Source: Ramlibacter montanisoli (GTDB lineage Bacteria > Pseudomonadota > Gammaproteobacteria > Burkholderiales > Burkholderiaceae_C). Taken from it: a DNA stretch of 64,000 nt. The stretch lies in contig NZ_JABFCS010000001.1 in assembly GCF_013087525.1 (NCBI RefSeq), forward strand, positions 2,356,001 to 2,420,000, given 5' to 3'. The notes beneath the pieces are model-generated. The model worked only from the letters and a program-made list of their open reading frames with translations. It ran no database searches and had not been told where the DNA came from. The position numbers and the translations under genes were made by a program. This document shows positions 17,911 through 30,872 of the stretch, piece by piece (the stretch's first letter is position 1; each line of letters begins with the position of its first letter).

Positions 17911-18618
17911 CACATCCTGCGGGCGGCTGCCAGGTAATTGACGCTCGTGTCCCCGGACAGCCAGTAGCGGCGGGTGAGCGGGTTGTATTCCATGCCCTGC
18001 GTCTGCAGCACGTCCAGCCGCGCCATGCGGCACCAGGACGCCAGCTCGCTGGGCTTGATGAACTTCAGGTATTCGTGCGTGCCCCGGGGCAGCATGTTCA
18101 GCACGTACTCCGCCCCCACGATCGCGAACATGAAGCTCTTGGGGTTGCGGTTGATGGTGGAGAAGAACACCCAGCCGCCCGGCTTCACCAGGGCGGCGGC
18201 CGCCTGCACCACCGATTCCGGGCGCGGCACGTGTTCCAGCATCTCCATGCAGGTGACCACGTCGAACTGGCCCGGCTGCTCCGCCGCCAGCGCCTCGGCG
18301 CTCACCTCGCGGTATTCCACGTTGGGCGTGCCCGCCTCCAGCGCATGCAGCTGGAGCGACGCGCAGCGCCTTGGTCGCCAGGTCGATGCCCAGGACGTTC
18401 GCGCCCCGGCGCGCCATGCTGTCGGCCAGGATGCCGCCGCCGCAGCCGATGTCCAGCACCCGCTTGCCCGCCAGTTGCGCCATGCCGTCGATCCACTGCA
18501 GGCGCAGCGGGTTCAGGGCGTGCAGCGGCCCGAACTCGCTGTCCGGATCCCACCAGCGGTGGGCCTGCTCGGAGAACTTCGCCAATTCCGCGGGATCGGC
18601 GTTCAGGGTTTCATTCAT
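17910..18618 (-). CDS. ubiG: Ubiquinone biosynthesis O-methyltransferase (one apparent frameshift)
   Basis: N-terminal half [20 protein letters not shown] and SAM motif [20 protein letters not shown] (about residues 53-72). The second half, in another frame, has [27 protein letters not shown] and [16 protein letters not shown]. Removing one base around 18353-18355 joins [14 protein letters not shown] into a normal UbiG of about 235 aa. It performs the two O-methylations of ubiquinone synthesis. An essential respiratory gene in this position argues for a sequence error. Confidence 0.88.
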
Positions 18619-18659
18619 GGCTGTGGCAGATTGTGGAGCTTGTAGCTCGTGAGCAAATG

Positions 18660-18687
18660 AAAAAAGGCCCCGCCGAGCGGGGCCTTT
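18660..18687 (-). terminator. Rho-independent terminator of the OmpA-type gene
   Basis: On the minus strand a 7-bp stem, GGCCCCG/CGGGGCC (18684-18678 with 18672-18666), is closed by a five-base loop and followed by a run of Ts. It lies 28 bases after the ompA-like stop and before ubiG. Confidence 0.85.
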
Positions 18688-18714
18688 CGTGCACGATTTC
18701 TCGTGGCTGTGGGA

Positions 18715-19434
18715 TCAGCGGTTGGCGCGCGTGCCGACCACTTCGATTTCCACGCGGCGGTTCTTCGCGCGGCCTTCGGCGGTCTTGTTGTCGGCCACGG
18801 GCTGCTTCTCGCCCTTGCCTTCGGTGTACACGCGGTTCTTCTCGATGCCCTTGGAGACCAGGTAGTTCTTCACGGACTCGGCGCGCGCGACGGAAAGCTT
18901 CTGGTTGTACGCGTCGTTGCCCACGGCGTCGGTGTGGCCCACGGCGATGATCACTTCCAGGTTGATGTCCTTGATCTTGCCGACCAGGTCGTCCAGCTTG
19001 GCGCGGCCTTCGGGCTTGAGCACAGCCTTGTCGAAGTCGAAGAAGGCGTCGGCAGCGTAGGTCACCTTGGTAGCGGCGGGCGGCTGGGGAGCCGGAGCCG
19101 GGGCGGGCGGCGGCGGGGGCGCCGGGCGGGCGGCCGGAGCCGGGGCCGGGGCGGGCGCGGGAGCGGCCACCACGGCGGGTGCGCGGACCAGAGCGCCGTC
19201 GCAGCCGACGGCGGCAGTGGCGGGGGTCCAGTTGGCATCGCGCCAGCAGAGTTCGTTGGTGCCGTTGCGCCACACGTACTCGCCGGTGCCGTTCTGCCAG
19301 TTGTCGACGACGGTGCCACCGTTGGCGGCCACCACGCGGCCGCCGCTGGCAGGTGCCGTGGTGGACATCACGCCGCAGCCAGACAGCAGCGCAGCGGAAG
19401 CAAACATCAGCGCTACTTTATTCAGTTTCTTCAT
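18715..19434 (-). CDS. OmpA-family peptidoglycan-associated lipoprotein
   Basis: A 239-aa protein. A lipoprotein signal ends in LLSGC with Cys20 as lipidation site, followed by a WxNGT-type region (GEYVWRNGTNELCWRD), a long Pro/Ala-rich linker (about residues 90-118) and a C-terminal OmpA domain with FFDFDKAVLKPEG, GHTDAVGNDAYN and LSVARAESVKNYL. It anchors the outer membrane to peptidoglycan and is the usual 'ompA' found between ubiG and gyrA in this family. A strong ribosome site AAGAGGAG precedes the ATG. Expression is probably high: own terminator and divergent promoter region with gyrA. Confidence 0.9.
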   Translation of the reverse strand: MKKLNKVALMFASAALLSGCGVMSTTAPASGGRVVAANGGTVVDNWQNGTGEYVWRNGTNELCWRDANWTPATAAVGCDGALVRAPAVVAAPAPAPAPAPAARPAPPPPPAPAPAPQPPAATKVTYAADAFFDFDKAVLKPEGRAKLDDLVGKIKDINLEVIIAVGHTDAVGNDAYNQKLSVARAESVKNYLVSKGIEKNRVYTEGKGEKQPVADNKTAEGRAKNRRVEIEVVGTRANR

Positions 19435-19596
19435 GGTTCTCCTCTTGGGGAAAAGTCGCAGCAGCGCTGCGCCAACACTACGTCCTTAGTGACCAATTCA
19501 CCAGTTACGTCCGGGGCATTGTGCCATACGCACTTACACAATCAACGGCTCGGCCAGGGGCCGGTCCGTAGGACGGAACCGCAATCCGGGCTTCCG

Positions 19597-19632
19597 TTGC
19601 CCTGACGCGACAAGGCGGTAAAAACGTAAAAT
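19597..19632 (+). promoter_or_regulatory. Candidate gyrA promoter
   Basis: TTGCCC (19597-19602) and TAAAAA (19619-19624) are 16 bases apart; a second possible -10, TAAAAT, sits at 19627-19632. The ATG is 30-40 bases downstream. The remaining divergent region 19435-19596 shows no clear operator. Confidence 0.3.
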
Positions 19633-19662
19633 CGACGGTTTCGCGCCTGCTTGCAGCACCCA

Positions 19663-22294
<2,632 letters not shown>

Positions 22295-22295
<1 letters not shown>

Positions 22296-23377
22296 TGCCC
22301 AAGACCCTCGCCGAACTCCGCACCGGCATCGACCAGGTCGACCGCGAACTCCTGGTCCTGCTGAACCGCCGCGCCGCCCTCGCCAACGAGGTCGGCGAGA
22401 TCAAGCGTGCGGAAGGCTCGCCCGTGTTCCGGCCGGAACGCGAGGCACAGGTGATCAACGGCCTGCAGGCCGCCAACCCCGGGCCGCTGAAGCCGGACAA
22501 CATCGCCCACGTCTGGCGCGAGATCATGTCCGCCTGCCGCGCCCTGGAAGCGCCGCAGCGCGTGGCCTACCTGGGCCCGGCCGGCACCTTCAGCGAAGCG
22601 GCCGCATTGCAGTTCTTCGGCTCCAGCATCGAGCACGTGCCCTGCGTGAGCATCGACGAGGTGTTCCGGGCCACGGCGGCGGGCACTGCCGAATACGGCG
22701 TGGTCCCCGTCGAGAATTCGACGGAAGGCGTGATCGCACGCTCGCTCGACCTGTTCCTCGGCTCGCCGCTGCACATCGTCGGCGAGACCAGCCTGCTGGT
22801 GCGCCACAACCTGCTGCGCCAGCAGAACACCCTGGAAGGCATCGAGGCCGTGCTGGCCCACCCGCAGGCCCTGGCGCAGTGCCATGGCTGGCTGAACAAC
22901 CACCTGCCCGAGGTCGAGCGGCGCGCCGTCTCCAGCAACGCCGAAGGCGCGCGGCTGGCCGCGAGCAACCCGAAGTGGGCGGCGATCGCCAGCGAGCGCG
23001 CCGGCGCCGAGTTCGGCCTGCACATCGCGGCCCACGCCATCCAGGACGACGCCTTCAACCGCACGCGCTTCGCCGTGGTGTGCCTGCCGCAGACGCTGGC
23101 GGCACCGGAAGCGAGCGGCAAGGACTGCGTGAGCCTGATCGTCTCGGTGCCCAACCGCCCCGGCGCGGTGCACGACATCCTGGTGCCGCTGAAGCTGCAC
23201 GGCGTGTCGATGACGCGCTTCGAATCCCGCCCGGCGCGCTCGGGCCAATGGGAATACTATTTCTACATCGACCTGCAAGGCCACCCCTCGCAGCCGCACG
23301 TGGCGGCGGCGCTGAAGGACCTGCAGGCCCTCTGTGCTTTCTACAAGGTGCTCGGCACCTATCCCTTGGGCGAATAA
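22295..23377 (+). CDS. pheA: Bifunctional chorismate mutase / prephenate dehydratase
   Basis: A 360-aa P-protein. Residues 1-90 are an AroQ chorismate mutase (LRTGIDQVDRELLVLLNRRA), 92-270 the dehydratase with VAYLGPAGTFSEAA, VPVENSTEGVI and the catalytic NRTRFAVV, and 285-360 an ACT domain with the ESRP phenylalanine-binding motif. It converts chorismate to phenylpyruvate and should be feedback-inhibited by phenylalanine. It directly follows gyrA with a one-base overlap; serC, which lies between them in many relatives, is absent. Confidence 0.95.
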
Positions 23378-23382
23378 TAAAA

Positions 23383-24264
23383 ATGGCCGCGATGTTCGAG
23401 CAGTTGGGTTTGATCGGGTGCGGCCTGATGGGCGGCTCGTTCGCCCTGGCCATGAAGCGCGCCGGCCTGGTGAAGCGCGTCGTCGGCTACAGCAAGTCGC
23501 CCAGCACCACGGAACGCGCCCGCCAGATGGGCGTGATCGACGTCGAGGCGCCCTCCGCGCTGCTGGCCGTGTCGGGCGCCGACATCGTGCTGCTGGCGGT
23601 GCCGGTGGCCGCGACCGAGGCGACCTTCAAGGCGATCCGCCACCTGGTCACCGCCAACATGCTGGTCATGGACGTGGGCTCCACCAAGCGCGACGTGGTC
23701 GATGCCGCGCGCAAGGTGCTGCGCGACCACGTGGGCTCCTTCGTGCCCGCCCACCCGATCGCGGGCAAGGAAGTGTCCGGCGTGGACCACGCGGACGCCG
23801 ACCTGTACCACGGCAAGCAGGTGATCCTGACGCCGATCGAGAAGACCCAGACCGTGCAGCTGCAGAAGGCGCAGGCGCTGTGGGAAGCCCTGGGCTGCCA
23901 CGTGCAGCAGATGGCGCCCGAGCAGCACGACGCCGCCTTCGCCGCCGTCAGCCACCTGCCGCACCTGCTGGCCTTCGCGCTGGTGCACGCCATCGTGAGC
24001 CAGCCGCAGGGCAAGGAAATCCTGAGCCTGGGCGGCCCGGGCTTCAAGGACTTCACCCGCATCGCCGCCAGCGATCCCAAGATGTGGCGCGACGTGCTGC
24101 TGTCCAACCGCCACGAGCTGGTGGAGCAGGCCAAGATGTTCCAGCGCAGCCTGGCCAACATGCTGACGCTTGCCGAGGAAGGCAACGGCGAGAAGCTGGA
24201 AGAGATGATCGCGCTGGCGAGCAGCACCCGCTCGCACTGGCGCATGGGCCAAAAGGCCAAGTAG
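23383..24264 (+). CDS. tyrA: Prephenate dehydrogenase
   Basis: A 293-aa protein. The NAD(P) motif is LGLIGCGLMGGSFALAM (residues about 7-23), and DVGSTKRDVV and FVPAHPIAGKEVSGVDHAD carry the family's catalytic and substrate residues. It oxidises prephenate (or arogenate) to the tyrosine precursor. ATG at 23383 sits five bases after the pheA stop; a second ATG at 23392 is also possible. It is the middle of the pheA-tyrA-aroA aromatic set. Confidence 0.93.
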   Translation: MAAMFEQLGLIGCGLMGGSFALAMKRAGLVKRVVGYSKSPSTTERARQMGVIDVEAPSALLAVSGADIVLLAVPVAATEATFKAIRHLVTANMLVMDVGSTKRDVVDAARKVLRDHVGSFVPAHPIAGKEVSGVDHADADLYHGKQVILTPIEKTQTVQLQKAQALWEALGCHVQQMAPEQHDAAFAAVSHLPHLLAFALVHAIVSQPQGKEILSLGGPGFKDFTRIAASDPKMWRDVLLSNRHELVEQAKMFQRSLANMLTLAEEGNGEKLEEMIALASSTRSHWRMGQKAK

Positions 24265-24270
24265 GTCTCC

Positions 24271-26268
24271 GTGTTCACCACCGCCTTCCTGGACCTCGCC
24301 CCGCTCGAGGAGGCTGGCGGCACGGTCGCGCTTCCGGGGTCCAAGAGCATTTCCAATCGCGTGCTGCTGCTGGCGGCGCTGTCGGGCGGGACCACCGTGG
24401 TCCATGACCTGCTGGATTCGGACGACACGCGGGTGATGCTGGATGCGCTGCGGGCGCTGGGGTGCGGGGTGGTGGCCAAGGGCAGCACCGTCGAAATCAC
24501 CGGGATCGGGACGCCTTGGATCCCCGCCTCTCCCACCCGCCTCTTCCTCGGCAACGCCGGCACGGCCATGCGCCCCCTCACCGCCGCCCTCGCGCTCCTC
24601 GGCGGCGACTTCGAGGTCTCCGGCATCCCGCGCATGCACGAGCGCCCGATCGGGGACCTGGTCGATGCCTTGCGCCAGCTCGGTTGCCGCATCGATTACC
24701 TGGGCAAGGACGGCTACCCGCCCCTGCGCATCCACCCGGCCCCCGCCCTGCAGCTGGACGCCCCCATCCCCGTGCGCGGCGACGTCTCCAGCCAGTTCCT
24801 CACCGCCCTCCTCATGGCGCTGCCCCTGGTGGCCACCCGCGACATCGTGATCGAGGTGGTCGGCGAGCTGATCTCCAAGCCCTACATCGAGATCACGCTC
24901 AACATGCTGGAGCGCTTCGGCATCGCCGTGCGGCGCGACGGCTGGCAGCGCTTCACCATCCCGGCCGGCAGCCGCTACCGCTCGCCGGGCGAGATCCACG
25001 TCGAGGCCGACGCCTCCTCCGCCAGCTACTTCATCGCCCTGGGCGCGCTGGCGGCAACGAGCGAGCCGGTGCGCATCGAAGGCGTGGGGGCCAGCTCGAT
25101 CCAGGGCGACATCCGCTTCGTGGAGGCGGCGCAGAAGATGGGCGCCGCCGTCACCAGCGGACCGAACTGGCTGGAAATCCGGCGCGGCGCCTGGCCGCTG
25201 CGCGCGATCGACCTGGACTGCAACCACATCCCGGACGCGGCGATGACGCTGGCCGTGATGGCGCTCTACGCCGACGGCCCCACGACCCTGCGCAACATCG
25301 CCAGCTGGCGCGTCAAGGAGACCGACCGCCTGGCCGCCATGGCGATCGAGCTGCGCAAGCTGGGCGTCGGGGTCGAGGAAGGCGCGGACTTCCTGCGCGT
25401 GACGCCGCCGGCCAGCTGGCGGCCGGCTTCGATCCACACCTACGACGACCATCGCATGGCGATGTGCTTCGCGCTGGCCGCCTTCAACCCGGCCGGCGTG
25501 CATGTCCGCATCGAGGACCCGAAGTGCGTGGCCAAGACCTTCCCGGAGTTCTTCGAGGCCCTGTTCTCGGTGGCGCGCACCGGCACGCCGCACATCCCGG
25601 TGATCACGGTGGACGGCCCCACGGCCTCCGGCAAGGGCACGCTGGCCTCGGAAGTGGCGCGCCGCCTGGGCTACCACTACCTCGACTCGGGGGCGCTGTA
25701 CCGCATCACCGGCCTGGCCGCCACCCGCGCCGGGCTGGCGCTGGACGTCGCCCACGAGCACACCATCGCGCGCATGGCCGAGGGCCTGCCGATCCTCTTC
25801 CTGGACGGCCGGGTGATCCTGGACGGCCAGGACGTCACCGACGCCATCCGCACCGAGGAAGCCGGCATGAACGCCTCCAGGGTGTCGGCCCTGCCCGCGG
25901 TACGGACCGCCCTGGTGGCCCTGCAACAGGGCTTCCGCAAGCTGCCGGGCCTGGTCGCCGACGGCCGCGACATGGGCACCGTCATCTTCCCGGACGCCCC
26001 GCTGAAGGTCTACCTGACCGCAAGCGCCGCCCAGCGCGCCGAGCGCAGGCATAAGCAGTTGATTTCAAAGGGCATTTCGGCTACACTCCCCGCTCTTCGC
26101 GCGGACCTCGAGGCGCGTGACGCCCGCGATTCCAATCGCAGCGTCGCACCTCTCAAGCCAGCCGAAGACGCCCTCCTCCTGGACAACTCGCAGCAGACGG
26201 TCGAAGAATCCGTCGCCCAGGTTCTCCAGTGGTGGGAGCAAAAGCAGGCGTTCCCCAGGAACGCTTGA
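24271..26268 (+). CDS. aroA-cmk: Fused EPSP synthase / cytidylate kinase
   Basis: A 665-aa bifunctional protein starting at GTG. Residues 1-440 are EPSP synthase with [27 protein letters not shown] (class I type), and [14 protein letters not shown]. From about residue 447 a complete cytidylate kinase follows: [13 protein letters not shown] (P-loop), DSGALYR, and [13 protein letters not shown]. It makes EPSP for chorismate and phosphorylates CMP/dCMP. The fusion is known in Comamonadaceae. No break or overlap occurs at the junction, so it is not an artefact. Confidence 0.95.
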   Translation: MFTTAFLDLAPLEEAGGTVALPGSKSISNRVLLLAALSGGTTVVHDLLDSDDTRVMLDALRALGCGVVAKGSTVEITGIGTPWIPASPTRLFLGNAGTAMRPLTAALALLGGDFEVSGIPRMHERPIGDLVDALRQLGCRIDYLGKDGYPPLRIHPAPALQLDAPIPVRGDVSSQFLTALLMALPLVATRDIVIEVVGELISKPYIEITLNMLERFGIAVRRDGWQRFTIPAGSRYRSPGEIHVEADASSASYFIALGALAATSEPVRIEGVGASSIQGDIRFVEAAQKMGAAVTSGPNWLEIRRGAWPLRAIDLDCNHIPDAAMTLAVMALYADGPTTLRNIASWRVKETDRLAAMAIELRKLGVGVEEGADFLRVTPPASWRPASIHTYDDHRMAMCFALAAFNPAGVHVRIEDPKCVAKTFPEFFEALFSVARTGTPHIPVITVDGPTASGKGTLASEVARRLGYHYLDSGALYRITGLAATRAGLALDVAHEHTIARMAEGLPILFLDGRVILDGQDVTDAIRTEEAGMNASRVSALPAVRTALVALQQGFRKLPGLVADGRDMGTVIFPDAPLKVYLTASAAQRAERRHKQLISKGISATLPALRADLEARDARDSNRSVAPLKPAEDALLLDNSQQTVEESVAQVLQWWEQKQAFPRNA

Positions 26269-26272
26269 TTTA

Positions 26273-26305
26273 GCAGGCTGGTGGTGAGCGCAAGCGAACC
26301 CCAGC
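26273..26305 (+). repeat. Dispersed 33-bp repeat, copy upstream of rpsA
   Basis: Reads GCAGGCTGGTGGTGAGCG then CAAGCGAACCCCAGC. Two further copies, in inverted orientation to each other, lie at 39314-39346 and 39364-39397. Here it falls between the aroA-cmk stop and the rpsA start, in the likely rpsA leader. Confidence 0.75.
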
Positions 26306-26393
26306 GATTGGCCCCCGACACTCCCTCCGCGCAGCAAGCGCACCGGTGGCGGGGATCATCAACAACCAACCCGCGGGTCAATCCGCAAACTCA

Positions 26394-28082
26394 ATGTCTG
26401 AATCTTTTGCCGCCCTGTTCGAAGAATCGTTGCAGCGTTCCGAAATGCGCGCGGGCGAAGTCATCACCGCCGAAGTCGTGCGCGTGGAGCACAACCACGT
26501 CGTGGTGAACGCCGGCCTCAAGTCCGAGGCTTACATCCCGATCGACGAATTCAAGAATGACACGGGCGGTGTCGAGGTCCAGGAAGGCGATTTCGTCTCC
26601 GTGGCCATCGACGCGATCGAAAACGGCTACGGCGACACCATCCTGTCGCGCGACAAGGCCAAGCGCCTGGCCTCGTGGATGTCCCTCGAGAAGGCGCTGG
26701 AGTCCGGCGAATTCGTCACCGGCACCACCACCGGCAAGGTCAAGGGCGGCCTCACCGTCCTCGTGAACGGCATCCGCGCCTTCCTGCCCGGCTCCCTGAT
26801 CGACACCCGCCCCATCAAGGACTTGTCTCCCTACGAGAACAAGACCATGGAGTTCAAGGTCATCAAGCTGGACCGCAAGCGCAACAACGTGGTGCTGTCG
26901 CGCCGCGCCGTGGTCGAAGCGTCCATGGGCGAAGAGCGCGCCAAGCTGATGGAAACCCTGAAGGAAGGCTCCATCGTCCGCGGCGTCGTCAAGAACATCA
27001 CCGAGTACGGTGCGTTCGTGGACCTCGGCGGCATCGACGGCCTGCTGCACATCACCGACATGGCCTGGCGCCGTGTCCGCCACCCGTCCGAAGTCGTGAC
27101 GGCCGGCCAGGAAATCACCGCCAAGATCCTGAAGTTCGACACCGAGAAGAACCGCGTGTCCCTGGGCCTCAAGCAGATGGGCGACGACCCGTGGATGGGC
27201 GTCGGCCGCCGCTACCCCAACGGCACCCGCATGTTCGGCAAGATCACCAACATCGCCGACTACGGCGCGTTCGTGGAACTGGAACCCGGCATCGAAGGCC
27301 TGGTGCACGTCTCCGAAATGGACTGGACCAACAAGAACGTGGCCCCGTCCAAGGTCGTGTCCCTGGGTGACGAAGTCGAAGTCATGGTCCTCGAGATCGA
27401 CGAGGACAAGCGCCGCATCAGCCTGGGCATGAAGCAGTGCAAGGCCAACCCCTGGCAGGAATTCGCGCAGAACACCAAGCGCGGCGACCGCGTCAAGGGC
27501 CCGATCAAGTCGATCACCGACTTCGGCGTGTTCGTCGGCCTGGCCGCCGGCATCGACGGCCTGGTGCACCTGTCCGACCTGTCCTGGAGCGAAGCCGGCG
27601 AAGCCGCCGTGCGCAACTACAAGAAGGGCCAGGAAGTCGAGGCGATCGTCCTCGGCGTGGACGTGGACCGCGAGCGCATCTCCCTGGGCATCAAGCAGCT
27701 CGATGGCGACCCGTTCTCCACCTTCACCTCGGTGCACGACAAGGGCTCCACGGTGACGGGCAAGGTCAAGACGGTGGACCCGAAGGGCGCCGAGATCGAC
27801 CTGGGCCAGGACATCACCGGCTACCTGCGTGCCTCCGAAATCAGCCGCGACCGCGTGGAAGACGCGCGCAACGTGCTGAAGGAAGGCGACGAAGTCACGG
27901 CCGTGGTCGTGAACATCGACCGCAAGACGCGCAACATCCAGCTGTCCATCAAGCAGAAGGACATGATCGACGAGCAGGGCGCCATGGCCAACCTGAGCCA
28001 GCAGTCCGCCCGCGAGCAGGCCGGCACCACCAGCCTGGGCGCGCTCCTGCGTGCCAAGCTGGACAACGCCGACAAGCCCTAA
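26394..28082 (+). CDS. rpsA: 30S ribosomal protein S1
   Basis: A 562-aa protein beginning [20 protein letters not shown], with six S1 RNA-binding repeats. The clearest are [39 protein letters not shown] and [19 protein letters not shown], each ending in a RISLG-type strand. It recruits mRNA to the 30S subunit. ATG at 26394 matches the family start; an upstream GTG at 26346 would add 16 unconserved residues. The cmk-rpsA-ihfB order is the standard proteobacterial one. S1 usually represses its own translation; no structure was proven here. Confidence 0.96.
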   Translation: MSESFAALFEESLQRSEMRAGEVITAEVVRVEHNHVVVNAGLKSEAYIPIDEFKNDTGGVEVQEGDFVSVAIDAIENGYGDTILSRDKAKRLASWMSLEKALESGEFVTGTTTGKVKGGLTVLVNGIRAFLPGSLIDTRPIKDLSPYENKTMEFKVIKLDRKRNNVVLSRRAVVEASMGEERAKLMETLKEGSIVRGVVKNITEYGAFVDLGGIDGLLHITDMAWRRVRHPSEVVTAGQEITAKILKFDTEKNRVSLGLKQMGDDPWMGVGRRYPNGTRMFGKITNIADYGAFVELEPGIEGLVHVSEMDWTNKNVAPSKVVSLGDEVEVMVLEIDEDKRRISLGMKQCKANPWQEFAQNTKRGDRVKGPIKSITDFGVFVGLAAGIDGLVHLSDLSWSEAGEAAVRNYKKGQEVEAIVLGVDVDRERISLGIKQLDGDPFSTFTSVHDKGSTVTGKVKTVDPKGAEIDLGQDITGYLRASEISRDRVEDARNVLKEGDEVTAVVVNIDRKTRNIQLSIKQKDMIDEQGAMANLSQQSAREQAGTTSLGALLRAKLDNADKP

Positions 28083-28129
28083 GTGGAACCACGACGCGGG
28101 CCAGCGCCCGCGTCGCCAACCTCCGTCCC

Positions 28130-28429
28130 ATGACCCGATCTGACCTCGTAGAAGAACTGGCGGCCCGTTTCAGCCAGCTGACCCATCGCGACGCGGAATA
28201 CGCGGTCAAGACCATCCTTGACGCGATGAGCGAAGCGCTGGTGCGCGGCCACCGCATCGAGATCCGGGGCTTCGGCAGCTTCTCGATCAACCGGCGCCCG
28301 CCCCGCATGGGCCGCAATCCCCGTTCGGGCGAGAGCGTGCACATCCCGGAAAAGCGGGTTCCCCACTTCAAGCCGGGCAAGGCCCTGCGGGAGGCGGTCG
28401 ACCAACGAACGGCGGAAATGGGCAAATGA
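28130..28429 (+). CDS. ihfB: Integration host factor subunit beta
   Basis: A 99-aa protein. [20 protein letters not shown] begins the dimer helices, and [19 protein letters not shown] with [12 protein letters not shown] is the IHF/HU signature that forms the DNA-bending arm; [13 protein letters not shown] closes the fold. It forms IHF with HimA and bends DNA at sigma54 promoters and in recombination. It lies 47 bases after rpsA and is followed by a palindromic repeat that may end the transcript. Confidence 0.95.
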   Translation: MTRSDLVEELAARFSQLTHRDAEYAVKTILDAMSEALVRGHRIEIRGFGSFSINRRPPRMGRNPRSGESVHIPEKRVPHFKPGKALREAVDQRTAEMGK

Positions 28430-28431
28430 GC

Positions 28432-28495
28432 CCCCAACGGCTTCGCCGTACCCCCGAGGGGGCGCTCCTCGGCTTGGGGCGGCCCGGCGCCGAGG
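28432..28495. repeat. Intergenic multi-palindrome repeat after ihfB
   Basis: Three nested or adjacent palindromes occur: CGGCTTCGCCG, CCCCCGAGGGGG and a longer pair CCTCGGC...GCCGAGG. Such GC-rich elements are common between genes in Comamonadaceae. It may act as a transcription terminator or mRNA-end structure for ihfB, though no T run follows. Confidence 0.65.
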
Positions 28496-28533
28496 ATCCT
28501 GACCCGTACAATTCGTCGCGGACGAGGAGCCCG

Positions 28534-28817
28534 ATGAAATACCTGACATGGCTGCTCAAGGCAGCCATTTTTTTACGCTGTTCGCCTTCGCGCTGAACAA
28601 CCAGCAGGACGCCACCGTGCACTTCTTCTTCGGCACGCGGTGGACGGCGCCGCTGGTGCTGGTGGTGCTGGCCGCTTTCGCGGCCGGCCTGGTCATCGGC
28701 GCACTGGGCATGGTGCCGCGCTGGCTGAAGCACCGGCGCACCGCACGTGCGGCGCCGGTGGACGCGCAACCCAGCACGCTGATCGGACAGGGCACGCCCC
28801 CGACGCATGGACTTTGA
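28534..28817 (+). CDS. lapA: LapA-family membrane protein (one apparent frameshift)
   Basis: ATG at 28534 follows GAGGAG and reads MKYLTWLLKAAIF. The frame then breaks at a T7 run (28568-28574). With T8 it continues FTLFAFALNNQQDATVHFFF and a second helix APLVLVVLAAFAAGLVIGAL, giving 94 aa. LapA works with LapB in the inner membrane to control LPS synthesis through LpxC turnover. The stop overlaps lapB by 11 bases, the conserved arrangement. Confidence 0.85.
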
Positions 28818-29940
28818 CCTCACCTGGCTGCTGTGGGGCCTGCCGATCGCCTTCGCGCTCGGCTGGTTCGCCTCCCGCCTCGACCTGCGCCAGCTGCGCA
28901 TCGAGAACCGGCTGGCGCCCAAGGCCTACTTCCGCGGCCTGAACTTCCTGCTGAACGAACAGCAGGACCAGGCCATCGACGCCTTCATCGAGGCGGTGCA
29001 GAACGACCCGGACACCTCCGAGCTGCACTTCGCCCTGGGCAACCTGTTCCGCCGCCGCGGCGAGTACGAGCGGGCCGTGCGCGTGCACGAGCACCTGCTC
29101 TCGCGCGCCGACCTGTCCCGCGCCGACCGCCACCGCGCCCAGCACGCGCTGGCGCTGGACTTCCTCAAGGCCGGCCTGCTCGATCGCGCCGAGGAGGCGC
29201 TGCGCAAGCTGGAAGGCACGGCCTACGAGGAACAGGCGCTGCTGGCCCTGCTGGCGATCTACGAACGCTCGCGCGACTGGGTGCAGGCCTCCGAGATCGC
29301 GCGCAAGCTCGATGCCGGCACCGCCGGCCAGTTCGCCGGCCGGCAGTCGCACTACCTGTGCGAACTGGCGGCGGCTGCCTCGCCGGCCGAGGCCGAACAG
29401 CTGCTGCAGCAGGCACGGCTCGCCGCGCCCGGGTCGCCGCGCCCGCGCATGGACCTGGCGGCACTGCGCCGCAAGGCCGGCGACGCCCGCTCGGCTTTCG
29501 AGCTGCTGCAGGAGGCTGCCGGCTCCAACCCCGGTTCGCTGCCGCTGCTGGCCAGGCCGCTGGTGGAAGCCGCGGTCGCCTGCGGCCGCCAGGACGAGGC
29601 CCGCGCGATGCTGCAGGCCGCCTACGAGCAGACGCCCTCGCTCGACGTGCTGGACGGCCTGACCGCGCTGGACAGCGATCCGGAGGCGGCGCGCACCCGC
29701 TACGTGCAGCACCTGCAGCGCGAGCCCTCGCTGGTGGCCGCCGCCAAGTGGATCGCCGGCGAGAAACTGGAACACGAGCAGTTCCACCCCGACGTGCAGC
29801 GCGCGCTGGACCACGCCGTGAAACCGCTCACCCGCTACCGCTGCGCCGCCTGCGGCTTCGAGGCCAAGCAGCATTTCTGGCAATGCCCCGGCTGCCAGGC
29901 CTGGGACAGCTATCCGGCCCGCCGGGTGGAAGAACTCTGA
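28807..29940 (+). CDS. lapB: LPS assembly protein LapB (YciM)
   Basis: A 377-aa protein. An N-terminal membrane helix (LLWGLPIAFALGWFASRLDL) is followed by tandem TPR repeats (for example YFRGLNFLLNEQQDQAIDAF and LHFALGNLFRRRGEYERAV). A C-terminal rubredoxin-type zinc site, YRCAACGFEAKQHFWQCPGC, follows. LapB with FtsH controls LpxC and so balances LPS and phospholipid. Length and domain order match the family. It sits upstream of the heptose genes hldE1-hldD, so the region is devoted to LPS. Confidence 0.93.
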   Translation: MDFDLTWLLWGLPIAFALGWFASRLDLRQLRIENRLAPKAYFRGLNFLLNEQQDQAIDAFIEAVQNDPDTSELHFALGNLFRRRGEYERAVRVHEHLLSRADLSRADRHRAQHALALDFLKAGLLDRAEEALRKLEGTAYEEQALLALLAIYERSRDWVQASEIARKLDAGTAGQFAGRQSHYLCELAAAASPAEAEQLLQQARLAAPGSPRPRMDLAALRRKAGDARSAFELLQEAAGSNPGSLPLLARPLVEAAVACGRQDEARAMLQAAYEQTPSLDVLDGLTALDSDPEAARTRYVQHLQREPSLVAAAKWIAGEKLEHEQFHPDVQRALDHAVKPLTRYRCAACGFEAKQHFWQCPGCQAWDSYPARRVEEL

Positions 29941-29942
29941 AC

Positions 29943-30872
29943 ATGAACCCTAGCAAACAACAGATCGCCAAGGCGCACGTGCTGGTCGTCGGCGACGCGA
30001 TGCTGGACCGCTACTGGCACGGCGCCGTGGAGCGCATCTCGCCGGAAGCGCCGGTGCCGGTGGTGAAGGTCTCGCGCGAGGAAGAGCGCATCGGCGCCGC
30101 CGCCAACGTGGCCTACAACGTCAGCACGCTGGGCGCGCACGCCGCCTTCCTGGGCGTGGTCGGCGACGACGAGGCCGGCCACAAGCTGGAGACGCTGCTG
30201 AAGGAAACGGGCATCGACACGCACCTCAAGCGCGATCCCGGCTTGCGCACCACCGTGAAGCTGCGCGTGATCGGCCGCCAGCAGCAGCTGCTGCGCATGG
30301 ACTTCGAGAACGAGCCGGACCACGAAGTGCTGGCGCTGCAGAACGCCAGCTTCGCGCAGCTGCTGGCGCTGCAGGACGCCGTGCTGTTCTCCGACTACGG
30401 CAAGGGCGGCCTGGCGCACATCCCGGCCATGATCGAGACGGCGCGCGCCGCGAACAAGCCGGTGCTGATCGACCCCAAGGGCTCCGACTACACGCGCTAC
30501 CGCGGCGCCACGGTGATCACGCCCAACCGCGCGGAACTGCAGGACGTGATCGGCCGCTGGAACTCCGAGGACGACCTGCGCACGCGCGCCCACAAGCTGC
30601 GCACCGACCTCGGCTTCGATGCCCTGCTGCTCACGCGCAGCGAGGAAGGCATGACGCTGTTCGACGCGCAGGGCGACTTCACCGTCAAGGCGCAGGCGCG
30701 TGAGGTGTTCGACGTCACCGGCGCCGGCGACACGGTGATCGCCACGCTGGCCACCATGGTGGCCGCGGGCGTGCCGCTGCGCGACGCGGTGCCCATCGCC
30801 AACCGCGCGGGCGGCATCGTGGTCGGAAAGTTCGGCACCGCCACCGTGTCCTACGAGGAGCTGTTCGCATGA
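29943..30872 (+). CDS. rfaE1: D-glycero-beta-D-manno-heptose-7-phosphate kinase
   Basis: A 309-aa PfkB-family kinase. [42 protein letters not shown] and the catalytic anion-hole motif [14 protein letters not shown] (base Asp about residue 262) all match the kinase half of HldE. The nucleotidyltransferase half is absent, as is normal in Burkholderiales where rfaE2 is separate. It begins two bases after lapB and overlaps hldD by ATGA. Confidence 0.93.
   Translation: MNPSKQQIAKAHVLVVGDAMLDRYWHGAVERISPEAPVPVVKVSREEERIGAAANVAYNVSTLGAHAAFLGVVGDDEAGHKLETLLKETGIDTHLKRDPGLRTTVKLRVIGRQQQLLRMDFENEPDHEVLALQNASFAQLLALQDAVLFSDYGKGGLAHIPAMIETARAANKPVLIDPKGSDYTRYRGATVITPNRAELQDVIGRWNSEDDLRTRAHKLRTDLGFDALLLTRSEEGMTLFDAQGDFTVKAQAREVFDVTGAGDTVIATLATMVAAGVPLRDAVPIANRAGGIVVGKFGTATVSYEELFA

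Noticed and set aside
17236..18618. Fused UbiG-Gph protein
   Set aside because: The middle part is UbiG read in the wrong frame; correcting one base separates two normal genes with a TGATG overlap.
23359..26052. 897-codon open frame antisense to tyrA and aroA-cmk
   Set aside because: No recognisable domains and His/Gln/Arg-rich composition: a GC-rich shadow of well-conserved genes.
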